Assembly (NCBI RefSeq): GCF_007859315.1 | Contig: NZ_VOHA01000005.1 | Location: 124,001-188,000, forward strand | Direction: 5' to 3' | DNA length: 64,000 bases | Origin: Reyranella sp. CPCC 100927 | GTDB lineage: Bacteria; Pseudomonadota; Alphaproteobacteria; Reyranellales; Reyranellaceae | Part shown: positions 26,312-34,130 of the stretch, piece by piece | Position numbering within the stretch: the first letter of the stretch is position 1 | How the letters are laid out: the number at the start of each line of letters is the position of its first letter | The notes under the pieces: model-generated | Seen by the model: only the letters and a program-made list of their open reading frames with translations | Told to the model about the DNA's origin: nothing | Database searches by the model: none | Made by a program: the position numbers and the translations under genes

Positions 26312-26803
26312 ATGCAGCGCGTCGCCCGTCTTTCCCTCGCCCTTGCTACCTTGATCGTTGCGGACCCTTCAGCGGTTTCCGCGCAATCGCGCACGGTTAC
26401 CGGTTTTGCCGCTGCTCATCCGCAGCGTGGGGACACGATTGTGGTGGACGGCCTCCCCGTGCAGCTTCAAGGCTTGCATGTGCCTCCGTTTAATGAGCCT
26501 TACGGTGTCGCGGCCTGGAATTTCCTGGCTCAAACCATCGCTTTCGGCGTCGCACCTGTGACCTGCATGCTGGATGGCACGCGTATAGGAGAACGTGCGG
26601 CTGGAACCTGCCTCACGAAGGACGGTCGTGATCTGGCTGCGGTGATAATTGCGGGCGGTTTTGGTCGTGACTGCCCGCGCCGCAGTGGTGGCCGGTATGC
26701 TCATCTAGAGCCACCGAGAACCGCCAGTTGGCTTACGTTGCCAGCCGATTGCGAGCCCCTTCCTCAAAGCCCTCCCGCTGAAAAGAGTGGGCGTGAAACC
26801 TGA
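26312..26803 (+). CDS. Secreted thermonuclease (SNase)-like protein, degenerate active site
   Basis: This 163-residue protein has a signal peptide (MQRVARLSLALATLIVADPSAVSAQ, cleavage near residue 25) and an SNase-like core (GDTIVVDGLPVQLQGLHVPP, then GRDLAAVIIAGGFGRDC). The usual iRLxGIDxPE is VQLQGLHVPP, so the first catalytic Arg and the Asp are missing. An Arg in GERAAGTC may correspond to the second catalytic Arg. It is probably not an efficient nuclease. ATG 26312 is preferred over 26255 because it gives a proper signal peptide. It diverges from the recombinase. Confidence 0.55.
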   Translation: MQRVARLSLALATLIVADPSAVSAQSRTVTGFAAAHPQRGDTIVVDGLPVQLQGLHVPPFNEPYGVAAWNFLAQTIAFGVAPVTCMLDGTRIGERAAGTCLTKDGRDLAAVIIAGGFGRDCPRRSGGRYAHLEPPRTASWLTLPADCEPLPQSPPAEKSGRET

Positions 26804-27059
26804 CTAGAATCCTCCCGCGCAACCGAATGTCGTGATGCTGATCACCACATGAGTAGTCTGATGTGAGTGATGGTGCTGTCGAGGCTGGTCGATGCGGTGT
26901 GGCGCGGGCTGTGCCACACGCGCCCTCCGACCCTTGCACTGGCGCAACGATTGCGCGGCAACAATGACAATCTGCCGGCGGTGGGATTCCGAAGATGCGC
27001 TACTGCTCGACCCGATGATCAGGCATCCATGTGTCTCCCCAAGCGAGGAGGACATCGAC

Positions 27060-27239
27060 ATGACCATCAAGACCACCGGCTTTGAGATTGACGCCACGGC
27101 AGGCCTCTACGTTCGTGTCGGCCGCTACGATCTGCACACGATCAAGGACGAGACGGCACCGCTGTGGGCGACGCTGCGCCAGCCCAAGACGTTCACGGTG
27201 TTCATGGGCCGCCGTCGCGTGGTCTTGAGCAAGGGCTGA
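27060..27239 (+). CDS. Small hypothetical protein (59 residues)
   Basis: ATG 27060 follows a strong AGGAGGA ribosome-binding site, and the product is MTIKTTGFEIDATAGLYVRV plus a basic C terminus (FMGRRRVVLSKG). No known domain. It is separated by about 220 bases from the downstream cargo operon, so it may be transcribed with it. A small DNA-binding or accessory role is conceivable but unsupported. Confidence 0.5.
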   Translation: MTIKTTGFEIDATAGLYVRVGRYDLHTIKDETAPLWATLRQPKTFTVFMGRRRVVLSKG

Positions 27240-27459
27240 TGATGTGCCGGGGCTGGCGTTGGTGCCGGCCTCGGCGCCCCACACCCACCCCTTGGGCCGG
27301 CCCTTTCGGCGCACCAGGCGTGGGGCCCAGGCGGCCACCCCCCAGTGGGGGAGTCGGCGCCGCTCGCTCGGTCGACTACCCACAGATTGATGCGCTACGG
27401 AAAATCGGGGCCCAGCGGCCCACCTTGACGGTGTGTTCCCGATTCGTTCTAATGCCCCG
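27240..27459. other. GC-rich gap before the cargo operon
   Basis: This 220-base gap contains many GC-rich runs (for example GGCCGGCCC and GGCCACCCCCCAG). I see no gene and no convincing promoter. Confidence 0.4.
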
Positions 27460-27732
27460 ATGCGCCGCCGAACCAACCCCTTCGACCACTTCAAGCGCCA
27501 CTACAAGCACACCGTAGACATCCCCATGCCGGCCGGCGGGTGGGATGACCGCCGCTTCAGGCTTCTCCGCAGCAAGGCCAACGAACTCGCTTTCGAGCGA
27601 CATGCGTCATGGTCTCCTTCAGAACCTCCAAACCGGACCCGGTTCGCGTTTCTTCTGGAGGCTGATCGTGACACCTTCGCGGACTGGTTGAGGGCGTGTG
27701 GAGTGGATTGGGGCGCAGCGAGCGTACGATGA
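27460..27732 (+). CDS. Small hypothetical protein, first gene of cargo operon
   Basis: A 90-residue protein beginning MRRRTNPFDHFKRHYKHTVD, with an Arg-rich start and FLLEADRDTFADWLRACGVDWG at the C terminus. GTG 27433 is an alternative start. The stop overlaps the DUF6602 gene start (ATGA), so the genes are coupled. No known domain. Confidence 0.5.
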   Translation: MRRRTNPFDHFKRHYKHTVDIPMPAGGWDDRRFRLLRSKANELAFERHASWSPSEPPNRTRFAFLLEADRDTFADWLRACGVDWGAASVR

Positions 27733-28457
27733 CCAATGCCATCGTTGAGGGCCGGCTATCGGCCATTCAGAACCTTTTGATGGAAGTTCATAGGGGCGGC
27801 CGGGGGTCGTCGTCTTCCAGCAAGGGGCGGGAGCGTGAGAGCTTTATCGACTTGGTCTTGTCCAATGTAATCCCGCCGTCCTTCCGGGTGGGAACGGGGG
27901 ACATCACCGACGTTCACGGGGAGCGAAGCGGCCAGCTTGATATCGTCATCGAGTACGGCGGATCCTTGTCGTTCCCCTTGTTCTCCGGGGTGGCGCCACG
28001 CCTCTACCTTGCAGAGAGCGTCTGTGCGGTCGTCGAGGTTAAATCCGACCTCATGGGCCAGTGGTCCGAGGTGCAACAGACGGCAGAAGCGCTACACAAG
28101 CTGCAGCGTGACGCTGGAGCGACAGCCACGGTCGGCCGATCTCCGACGCGGCATGTTCCGTTGTTTGCGGTCGGATACCAGGGATGGAAAGGTGAAGACA
28201 CCGTGGCGGCAAAGGTCGCAGAGGCTGGGCTCGATGGCGCTCTCGTCATCGGCAGCGGAGTCTTTTGCGCTCGTTCGGTCGATGGCCACGGCACAACGAG
28301 GACAACACGGGCGACGGGCCCATGGGCGCTCTATGGGCTACTCTTGGAGATTGAATCCCTGATCAGTTCATTGTTGCACGCGAAACCGATGTTCGCTGCG
28401 TACTACGGTGGGTGGAAGCGGTCAGAAATTTTTGATTCAGCAGTACAACAGGGGTGA
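27729..28457 (+). CDS. DUF6602 PD-(D/E)XK nuclease-like protein
   Basis: This 242-residue protein matches DUF6602: an N-terminal helix (ESFIDLVLSNVIPPSFRVGTG) followed by RSGQLDIVIEYG (Asp71) and CAVVEVKSDL (Glu103-x-Lys105), the D and ExK of a PD-(D/E)XK nuclease fold. Related proteins are found in defence and mobile loci. Its start overlaps the previous stop and its stop overlaps the next start (GTGA), so it is part of one operon. DNA cleavage during infection is a plausible role but is inferred. Confidence 0.75.
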   Translation: MTNAIVEGRLSAIQNLLMEVHRGGRGSSSSSKGRERESFIDLVLSNVIPPSFRVGTGDITDVHGERSGQLDIVIEYGGSLSFPLFSGVAPRLYLAESVCAVVEVKSDLMGQWSEVQQTAEALHKLQRDAGATATVGRSPTRHVPLFAVGYQGWKGEDTVAAKVAEAGLDGALVIGSGVFCARSVDGHGTTRTTRATGPWALYGLLLEIESLISSLLHAKPMFAAYYGGWKRSEIFDSAVQQG

Positions 28458-28753
28458 CTGACCTCAGATACTCAGAAGAGGATTGTGCGGTGACGTACTA
28501 CCTAGAAATCTATGAGTCGGGCAGCTTCGACGATGTCCTCGTCAGCTATCAGAGCGAGACGCCTTTCGGCGCCATAAGCAGAGGTGATCTCCTTAGCTTG
28601 ATGCTCGAAGGCTACGCTCCTAACTACGTTCTCGAAGTCGTTCAGATAGAGCACTTCATCTTCGGAAGCGTCCCGCACCACAAGATGATGGTGTACACGC
28701 GGAAACACGAGAACCTCCGCGAGGTTCGTCAGAAGCTGATCGAACAGGTGTGA
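28454..28753 (+). CDS. Small hypothetical protein of the cargo operon
   Basis: A 99-residue protein starting with GTG 28454, overlapping the nuclease stop. The sequence (LEIYESGSFDDVLVSYQSE, then KMMVYTRKHENLREVRQKLI) shows mixed alpha/beta content and no known domain. Coupling to the nuclease suggests it is a regulator, partner or immunity factor. This is inference. Confidence 0.55.
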   Translation: MTDLRYSEEDCAVTYYLEIYESGSFDDVLVSYQSETPFGAISRGDLLSLMLEGYAPNYVLEVVQIEHFIFGSVPHHKMMVYTRKHENLREVRQKLIEQV

Positions 28754-28822
28754 CCGGCCGGAGCAAAGACCGTTCTGCGCCCGGTCTGATGGCTTCGTCT
28801 GTGGGGCACTGGAGAAGGGGCG

Positions 28823-29518
28823 ATGTCAGGAAGGAACTTCACAGCCGAGGAAGCAAAGGCAGAACGTGTCCGCCGCATGGGTGAACCATTGGGCGTCGTG
28901 TTCGACGCTCTTTGGCAGGACGTCGTTTGGCTACATGTGAAGTGGGAAGAGTACGTCGAGTTGTACGGGAAGCGGCAGAGCCGTGTGGAGATACTCAACA
29001 GGTCCGCGCCCCTCTTTTTCCGAGTCGTTCAAGACGTGCTGTGGGCCGACACGCTGCTTCACATCGCCCGACTGACCGACGAACCGAACTCATACGGCAA
29101 GCCGAAGCTGACCATCAAAACGCTTCCGCCATTGATAGCCGACTACAACGGGAGAGCGACGGTCAACAAACTGGTCAACGCGGCTCTGTTGACCACCGCC
29201 TTCGCCCGCGACTGGCGAAACAGGTGGATTGCCCACACTGATCTTGCGCTGGCCACCGAAAGGGCGTCCGCCGTTCCTTTAGAAGGTGCGAGCCGACTGA
29301 AGGTCAAGGATACCGTCGCTGCGATAGCCGATGTGCTCCGAGAAGTGGAACGGCAGCACGGAGGCGGCGACCTGATGTTCTCGCCTGTAGGCTCAGCAAC
29401 CGGCGGAGAGCGGTTACTTCGCCTCGTTGATGCTGGCCTGAAAGCGGAAGCCGAGCGGTTCGAGAGGCGCAGGAATGGGACTGCGCAAAGGGAGGACTGG
29501 GAACCTCCTGAGATTTAA
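28823..29518 (+). CDS. AbiU2-like HEPN-domain protein
   Basis: This 231-residue protein resembles HEPN_AbiU2. It has the helix DVLWADTLLHIARLTDEPNS and the characteristic HEPN RNase motif, RNRWIAH (Arg132 and His138, Rx5H). HEPN proteins often act as RNases in abortive-infection or toxin-antitoxin systems. It lies 69 bases after the previous gene, in the same direction, at the far end of the element. It is probably the effector of the defence cassette. Target RNA and trigger are unknown. Confidence 0.7.
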   Translation: MSGRNFTAEEAKAERVRRMGEPLGVVFDALWQDVVWLHVKWEEYVELYGKRQSRVEILNRSAPLFFRVVQDVLWADTLLHIARLTDEPNSYGKPKLTIKTLPPLIADYNGRATVNKLVNAALLTTAFARDWRNRWIAHTDLALATERASAVPLEGASRLKVKDTVAAIADVLREVERQHGGGDLMFSPVGSATGGERLLRLVDAGLKAEAERFERRRNGTAQREDWEPPEI

Positions 29519-29533
29519 GCAGGCACGTCGCAC

Positions 29534-29566
29534 TGCCTACCATAGACTGCCTACCACTGCCTACCG
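29534..29566. repeat. Right integrase arm-type sites
   Basis: TGCCTACCA occurs at 29534-29542 and 29548-29556, and a near copy TGCCTACCG at 29558-29566. The orientation and the first 14-bp step are the same as at the left end, supporting function as integrase arm sites. Confidence 0.75.
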
Positions 29567-29618
29567 TGTCAGTTCTCTAAGTCTTTGATATTAAATAATT
29601 TATGTGGTCGCACTAGAT

Positions 29619-29636
29619 GTGGCTCCGGAGGAGGGA
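29619..29636. repeat. attR-like 18-bp repeat at tRNA-Asn 3' end
   Basis: Identical to 15288-15305. It overlaps the acceptor 3' end and part of the T-arm of tRNA-Asn, which is regenerated by the element's copy. Confidence 0.85.
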
Positions 29637-29694
29637 TTCGAACCCCCGACCCGGCGGTTAACAGCCGCCTGCTCTACCACTGAGCTACTCCGGA
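29620..29694 (-). tRNA. tRNA-Asn (GTT)
   Basis: The minus strand reads TCCGGAG...CTCCGGA with discriminator G and encoded CCA, 75 bases in total. The anticodon loop CTGTTAACC gives GTT, asparagine. The T-arm GGTTCGAATCC is intact. It is the integration target of the element. Confidence 0.95.
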
Positions 29695-29799
29695 TCACAT
29701 GTCGCGAACGGGTGTGGTCACCGTCCGAGAGCGCGGCTTTTTACAGACACCGCCTTGCGTTGCAAGGGGTTTTTCCGTTGCCGCATCCCTTTGCGCGCG

Positions 29800-29873
29800 T
29801 GGAGGCCCGAGCCGGAATCGAACCGACATAAAAGGATTTGCAGTCCTCTGCATAGCCATTCTGCCATCGGGCC
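29800..29873 (-). tRNA. tRNA-Cys (GCA)
   Basis: The minus strand has acceptor stem GGCCCGA/TCGGGCC, discriminator T and encoded CCA (74 bases). The anticodon loop CTGCAAATC gives GCA, cysteine, and the T-arm GGTTCGATTCC is present. It lies 106 bases from tRNA-Asn in the same direction. Confidence 0.95.
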
Positions 29874-30012
29874 GGCGCGTTTGGCCTGCGGGGTATAAGG
29901 CGTTGCCCCGTGCAGGGTCAAGATCGAGGGATAAGACATTGTCCGCAGCGGCGTTGCTCCCGGGGGGAGCCCCGTTTATAACCGCCGCGTCGCAACGCTG
30001 CCGTTGAGTTCC

Positions 30013-30678
30013 ATGCCGACCGACTTCGCTCTTGCCCGCCGCAACATGGTGGAGGGCCAGCTCCGGCCCAACCAGATCGTGCATCCCGTCCTGCTGGATG
30101 CCCTGGCGGCGCTGCCGCGCGAGCGCTTCCTGCCCGATGCGCGGGCGGCGCTCGCGTACGCCGACGAGGCGGTGCCGCTGGGCGAGGGCCGCTACCTGAT
30201 GGAGCCGACGGCGCTGGCACGCCTGGTCCAGATGACGCAGCCCGGGGAAAAAGACCGCGCCCTGGTGGTTGGCGCCGGGCCCGGCTACGGCGCCGCCGTC
30301 CTGGGACGGCTGGTGGCGTCGGTCGTGGCGCTGGAATGCGATGCCGCGCTGGCACAGCGCGCGCGCAGCGTTCTGCCGGCCCTGGGGACTGCCAACGTGT
30401 CGGTGGTCGAGGGGCCGCTCGCCGCCGGCCATGCCGCCAAGGCGCCTTATGACATCATCCTGATCGAAGGCGCCGTGCCGGCCATTCCCGACACGCTGAC
30501 CGCCCAACTGGCGGAAGAGGGACGCTTGGTCGCGATTGTCGGCGGTGGTGTTCCCGGCTACCCCGGGCAGGCTCACCTGGGCCGCAAGGTCGGTGGCGTG
30601 TTCTCGTCACGGCCGGTTTTTGATGCCGGTACGCCGGCGCTGCCGGGCTTTGCCGCGCCGGCGCGGTTCGTTTTTTAG
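30013..30678 (+). CDS. pcm: Protein-L-isoaspartate O-methyltransferase family protein
   Basis: This 221-residue SAM-dependent methyltransferase begins MPTDFALARRNMVEGQLRPN, the usual alphaproteobacterial Pcm start. It has the SAM-binding motif ALVVGAGPGYGAAVLGRLVA and the acidic strand motif VVALECD. It repairs isoaspartyl residues in damaged proteins. ATG 30013 is chosen; an in-frame upstream start (30004) adds only 3 residues. The gene is followed by tolC, a frequent alphaproteobacterial arrangement. Confidence 0.85.
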   Translation: MPTDFALARRNMVEGQLRPNQIVHPVLLDALAALPRERFLPDARAALAYADEAVPLGEGRYLMEPTALARLVQMTQPGEKDRALVVGAGPGYGAAVLGRLVASVVALECDAALAQRARSVLPALGTANVSVVEGPLAAGHAAKAPYDIILIEGAVPAIPDTLTAQLAEEGRLVAIVGGGVPGYPGQAHLGRKVGGVFSSRPVFDAGTPALPGFAAPARFVF

Positions 30679-30839
30679 GCAGGCTTGGCGGTCTCGGCGC
30701 CGAATGGTCGCCAATTGATCGCGGTGCGGCCGCATATGCCGCTACCGTGCACCCAAACGTCGATGTTAGACTGTTCCCGGCATGCGCAGGCGGCTGGGCA
30801 CCCGTTTGCGGATCGATCGGCAAAAAGGGGAACCCTTTG

Positions 30840-32222
30840 ATGCGTTCGCGTACCGGCGTTAATCGGATCGTCCGCAGCCTCGCGCCCTGGGTGCTGGCCG
30901 CCAGCGCGACAATGCCGCTGGCTGGAGCGCACGGCCAGACACTGATCGAAGCGTTTGTTTCGACATACAATTCCAACCCCGACCTGCTGGCCCAGCGGGC
31001 TCGGCTGCGCCAGGTCGACGAGACCGTAAACCAGGCCTTGGCCGGCTGGCGGCCGGTCATCCGCGGCCAGGGCGAAATCGGCATCAACAAGCAGAACAGC
31101 TCGCTGCGTAATCCGCGCGAACAGGAACTGCGGCCGAACAACTACGCGCTCAGCGTCACCCAGCCGCTGTTTCGCGGCGGCAAGACCGTCGCCCAGACGC
31201 GCAGCGCCGAATCCGACGTCCTGGCCGAGCGCGCCACCCTGACCGACCGCGAGCAGGCGGTGCTGCTGGGCACCGTGAGCTCCTACAGCGACGTGGTGCG
31301 CGACGACGCCACCGTGCTGCTGCGGCGCAATAACGTCCGCGTGCTGCAGGAACAGCTGGCGGCCACCAATGCCCGGTTCCGGGTGGGTGAGCTCACCCGT
31401 ACCGACGTGGCGCAGGCCGAATCGCGGCTGGCGCGTTCGCAGTCGGACCTGACGGCGGCGGAGGCCCAGGCGGCCAATTCGCGTGCGGCCTACCAGCGCG
31501 TGGTCGGTGCGCGGCCGGGACCCAAGCTGCAGGAAGCACCGCTGATGAACACGGTGCCGACCGGCGAGGACCAGGCGGTCGCGATCGGGCTGGAAGCCGC
31601 GCCGCGCGTGATCGCCGCCAAGCACCGCATCGCCAGCGCCAACTACGCCATCGACAATGCCATCGGCGACCTGCTGCCCACGGCGCAGGTCGTCGGCACC
31701 GTATCGCGTGCTTTCGATCAGCAGGTCAGGAAGGACCACCTCTACTCCTACTCGCTGCGTGGGCAGGTGACGGTGCCGCTATATCAGAACGGCGCCGAGT
31801 ACAGCCGGGTCCGCCAGGCCAAGCAACTGCACGGCCAGCGCCAGAACGAGCTCGACAGCGCCCGACGGCAATCGGCCGAGGCGGTGATCCGTGCCTTCCG
31901 CCTGTTCGAGGCGGCCCGCGCCCGGGTCGACTCGATCAGCGCCCAGGTGCGCGCGGCACAGGTGGCGCTCGATGGCGTGCGCCAGGAAGCGCAGGTCGGA
32001 TCGCGCACCACGCTCGACGTGCTCAACGCCGAGCAGGAATTCCTCGACGCTCAGGTGCAGCTGGTATCGGCGCGGCGCGACATGGTGGTCGGCCACTACA
32101 CCCTGATCAGCGAACTCGGACAGCTCACCGCCCGTCAGCTGCGGCTGCCGGTCGTGTATTACGACGAGGAGAAATATTACAAGAGCGTGCGCGACTCCTG
32201 GATCGGCCTCGGCAGCAACTGA
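30840..32222 (+). CDS. tolC: TolC-family outer-membrane efflux protein
   Basis: This 460-residue protein has a signal peptide ending GAHG and TolC pattern starts (TLIEAFVSTYNSNPDLLAQR). Two repeats of the helical outer-membrane efflux domain follow (with GELTRTDVAQAESRLARSQS in the first and VGSRTTLDVLNAEQEFLDAQ in the second). It forms the outer-membrane exit duct of type I secretion or RND pumps. ATG 30840 has AAGGGGAA upstream. The gene continues the pcm-tolC-popZ block. Confidence 0.93.
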   Translation: MRSRTGVNRIVRSLAPWVLAASATMPLAGAHGQTLIEAFVSTYNSNPDLLAQRARLRQVDETVNQALAGWRPVIRGQGEIGINKQNSSLRNPREQELRPNNYALSVTQPLFRGGKTVAQTRSAESDVLAERATLTDREQAVLLGTVSSYSDVVRDDATVLLRRNNVRVLQEQLAATNARFRVGELTRTDVAQAESRLARSQSDLTAAEAQAANSRAAYQRVVGARPGPKLQEAPLMNTVPTGEDQAVAIGLEAAPRVIAAKHRIASANYAIDNAIGDLLPTAQVVGTVSRAFDQQVRKDHLYSYSLRGQVTVPLYQNGAEYSRVRQAKQLHGQRQNELDSARRQSAEAVIRAFRLFEAARARVDSISAQVRAAQVALDGVRQEAQVGSRTTLDVLNAEQEFLDAQVQLVSARRDMVVGHYTLISELGQLTARQLRLPVVYYDEEKYYKSVRDSWIGLGSN

Positions 32223-32238
32223 GCCGGAGGGAATCGCG

Positions 32239-32739
32239 ATGGCCGACGGCAAGCCGCATCAGGACCCATCGATGGACGACATCCTGTCGTCCATCCGCCG
32301 CATCATTCAGGAGGACGGCAGTCGCCAGGCGGACGCGGCGGTCAAGCCGTCCGTGGCCGCAAAAGGGGATACCATGGCGAGCCCGCCGCCACGTCCCGCT
32401 GCCGCCGCGGTGCGGCAGGACGATGTCCTGCTGTTGACCGACCTGGTCGACGATCCCGACGCAGCACGGGGCGCTGCACCGGCGCCTGCAACCGCGCGAG
32501 CATTGGCCTCGAATCCGATTTCATCGGCGATGGACCGCTTGGCCCGTGCCGTCGAGGCGGCGAGCCCGCCGGTGGTGGCGGAGACGCCGGCACCTGTCGC
32601 CAGCGCCGGGGGCCCTACGCTGGAAGACGTCGTGAAGGACGCGCTGCGGCCGATGCTGCAGGCGTGGCTCGACAAGAACCTGCCGGAGCTGGTCGAGCGC
32701 ATCGTCGAACGCGAGGTCCAGCGCCTGACACAGCGCTGA
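32239..32739 (+). CDS. PopZ-like DUF2497 polar-organizer protein
   Basis: This 166-residue protein has the conserved N-terminal helix (DPSMDDILSSIRRIIQEDGS), a disordered Pro/Ala-rich middle and the C-terminal DUF2497 helices (LEDVVKDALRPMLQAWLDKN, then LPELVERIVEREVQRLT). PopZ-type proteins form polar scaffolds that tether the chromosome origin and signalling factors. It begins 16 bases after tolC. I do not give a symbol because the middle region differs between species. Confidence 0.85.
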   Translation: MADGKPHQDPSMDDILSSIRRIIQEDGSRQADAAVKPSVAAKGDTMASPPPRPAAAAVRQDDVLLLTDLVDDPDAARGAAPAPATARALASNPISSAMDRLARAVEAASPPVVAETPAPVASAGGPTLEDVVKDALRPMLQAWLDKNLPELVERIVEREVQRLTQR

Positions 32740-32782
32740 GGGCTGGAGAGCGCAACCGTTCCGTCCCGCGCTCCCAGAGGGG

Positions 32783-33298
32783 CTACAGCCGCCGTTTCTT
32801 GCTCGAGATGACGCCGCTTGAGATGCCGTGCCATTCGAGTTTGCCGATCAGCCGGCTATGCTCGATCTTGGGACAGCGGTTCATCACCACCCGCAGCCCG
32901 GCTGCCTCGGCGCGGCGCGCCGCCTCATCGTTGCGCACGGTCAGCTGCATCCAGACGATCTTGGCGCCGTGGGCGATGGCGGCATCGGTGACCGGGCCGG
33001 CGGCCTCGGAACTGCGGAAGATGTCGACCATGTCGACGCGCTCGGGCAGGTCGTCGAGGCTGGCATAAACAGCCTGGCCCAGGATCTGCTGGCCGACGGC
33101 ACCCGGATTGACCGGATAAACCTTGAAGCCGTGGTCCAGCAGGTACTTCATCGCGAAATAGCTCGGTCGGTTCCAGTTGGCCGAGGCGCCGACCATGGCG
33201 ATGCTCTTCACGTCGCGCAGGACCTGGCGCATGTAGGCATCATCGTAGCGGTCATGATCGACCGCCACGGGAGCGACCGGAGCAGGGGATCCATCCAT
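32783..33298 (-). CDS. CoA-binding (YccU-like) protein
   Basis: This 171-residue Rossmann-like protein contains the CoA-binding pattern (VKSIAMVGASANWNRPSYFA, then GFKVYPVNPGA and VDMVDIFRSSEAAGPVTDAA), with the conserved NRCPKIEH near the C terminus. It is cytosolic; its enzyme role is not established in the family. It follows the enoyl-CoA hydratase gene by 4 bases, so the two are cotranscribed. Confidence 0.88.
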   Translation of the reverse strand: MDGSPAPVAPVAVDHDRYDDAYMRQVLRDVKSIAMVGASANWNRPSYFAMKYLLDHGFKVYPVNPGAVGQQILGQAVYASLDDLPERVDMVDIFRSSEAAGPVTDAAIAHGAKIVWMQLTVRNDEAARRAEAAGLRVVMNRCPKIEHSRLIGKLEWHGISSGVISSKKRRL

Positions 33299-33302
33299 GG
33301 TC

Positions 33303-34130
33303 TCAGCGCCCGGTCCACTCCGGCTGGGCCTTCTTGTTGACGAAGGCGTCGATGCCGATCTTGGCGTCCTCGCGCATCATGCCGCCGGCCATGAAGGCGC
33401 TAGCGTAGGCATAGGCCTGCTCGAGATCCATCTCCATATGCTTGTGGAACAGCTCCTTGCCCTGGGCCAGCACCAGCGGCGACTTGGTGGCGATGTGCTG
33501 CGCCAATGCCATGGTGGCGGCATCGAGTTCGGCCGGCGGTACGACGCGGCTCACCAGGCCGTCGCGCAGCGCCGTCTCGGCGCTGACCGGCTCGCCGGTG
33601 AACAGCATGTCGAGCGCACGCTTGGAGCCGATGTTGCGGCCCAAGGGCACCGAGGGCGTGCCGCAGAACAGGCCGATATGCACACCCGGCGTTGCGAACT
33701 TGGCATCGCTGGCGGCGACGGCCAGGTCGCATGCCGCGACCAGCTGGCAGCCGGCCGCCGTGGCCACAGCGTGCACCTTGGCGATCACCGGCTGCGGCAG
33801 CTTGCGGATCTTCATCATCATGGCGCTGCACTTCGTCACCAGATCGAAGTGGAACGCGTACTCGGTGCTGGAGCGGATCTCGCGCAGGTCGTGACCGGCC
33901 GAGAAAGCGCCCCCATTGGCCTGGATGACGACGACGCGCACCGTCTTGTCGTTCATCAGCCGTTCGAACTCGGCATCCAGCGCCGCAATCAGCTCGCCCG
34001 AAAGGGCGTTCATGGCCTGGGGGCGGTTGAGGGTAAGGACGGCGACCCGGCCTTCGTCCTGGCGCAGTAGCACCGGTTCGTTCGATGCCGGGGCGGCGGT
34101 TTTCACGGTCGCGGTGGGGGCGGCGGTCAT
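33303..34130 (-). CDS. Enoyl-CoA hydratase/isomerase family protein
   Basis: This 275-residue crotonase-fold enzyme starts after GGAGTTGCCT with ATG 34130. It shows LNRPQAMNALSGELIAAL, the oxyanion-hole segment GGAFSAGHDLREI, and a second segment with LFCGTPSVPLGRNIG. The reaction is likely hydration or isomerisation of an enoyl-CoA. The exact substrate is not clear. It is operonic with the CoA-binding protein. Confidence 0.9.
   Translation of the reverse strand: MTAAPTATVKTAAPASNEPVLLRQDEGRVAVLTLNRPQAMNALSGELIAALDAEFERLMNDKTVRVVVIQANGGAFSAGHDLREIRSSTEYAFHFDLVTKCSAMMMKIRKLPQPVIAKVHAVATAAGCQLVAACDLAVAASDAKFATPGVHIGLFCGTPSVPLGRNIGSKRALDMLFTGEPVSAETALRDGLVSRVVPPAELDAATMALAQHIATKSPLVLAQGKELFHKHMEMDLEQAYAYASAFMAGGMMREDAKIGIDAFVNKKAQPEWTGR

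Larger units (their letters stand above)
15288..29636. mobile_element. 14.3-kb integrative element in tRNA-Asn
   Basis: The element is bounded by an 18-bp direct repeat of the tRNA-Asn 3' end and has a tyrosine integrase just inside the left end. TGCCTACCA arm-type repeats occur inside both ends. Contents: integrase; a ten-gene minus-strand operon from an SF2-like helicase to a T7 gp15-like internal virion protein; a serine recombinase; a secreted nuclease-like protein; and a plus-strand cargo operon with DUF6602 and AbiU2-HEPN genes. No capsid, portal, terminase or tail-fibre gene is recognisable. It may be a satellite-like element or a decayed podoviral prophage. Confidence 0.85.
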
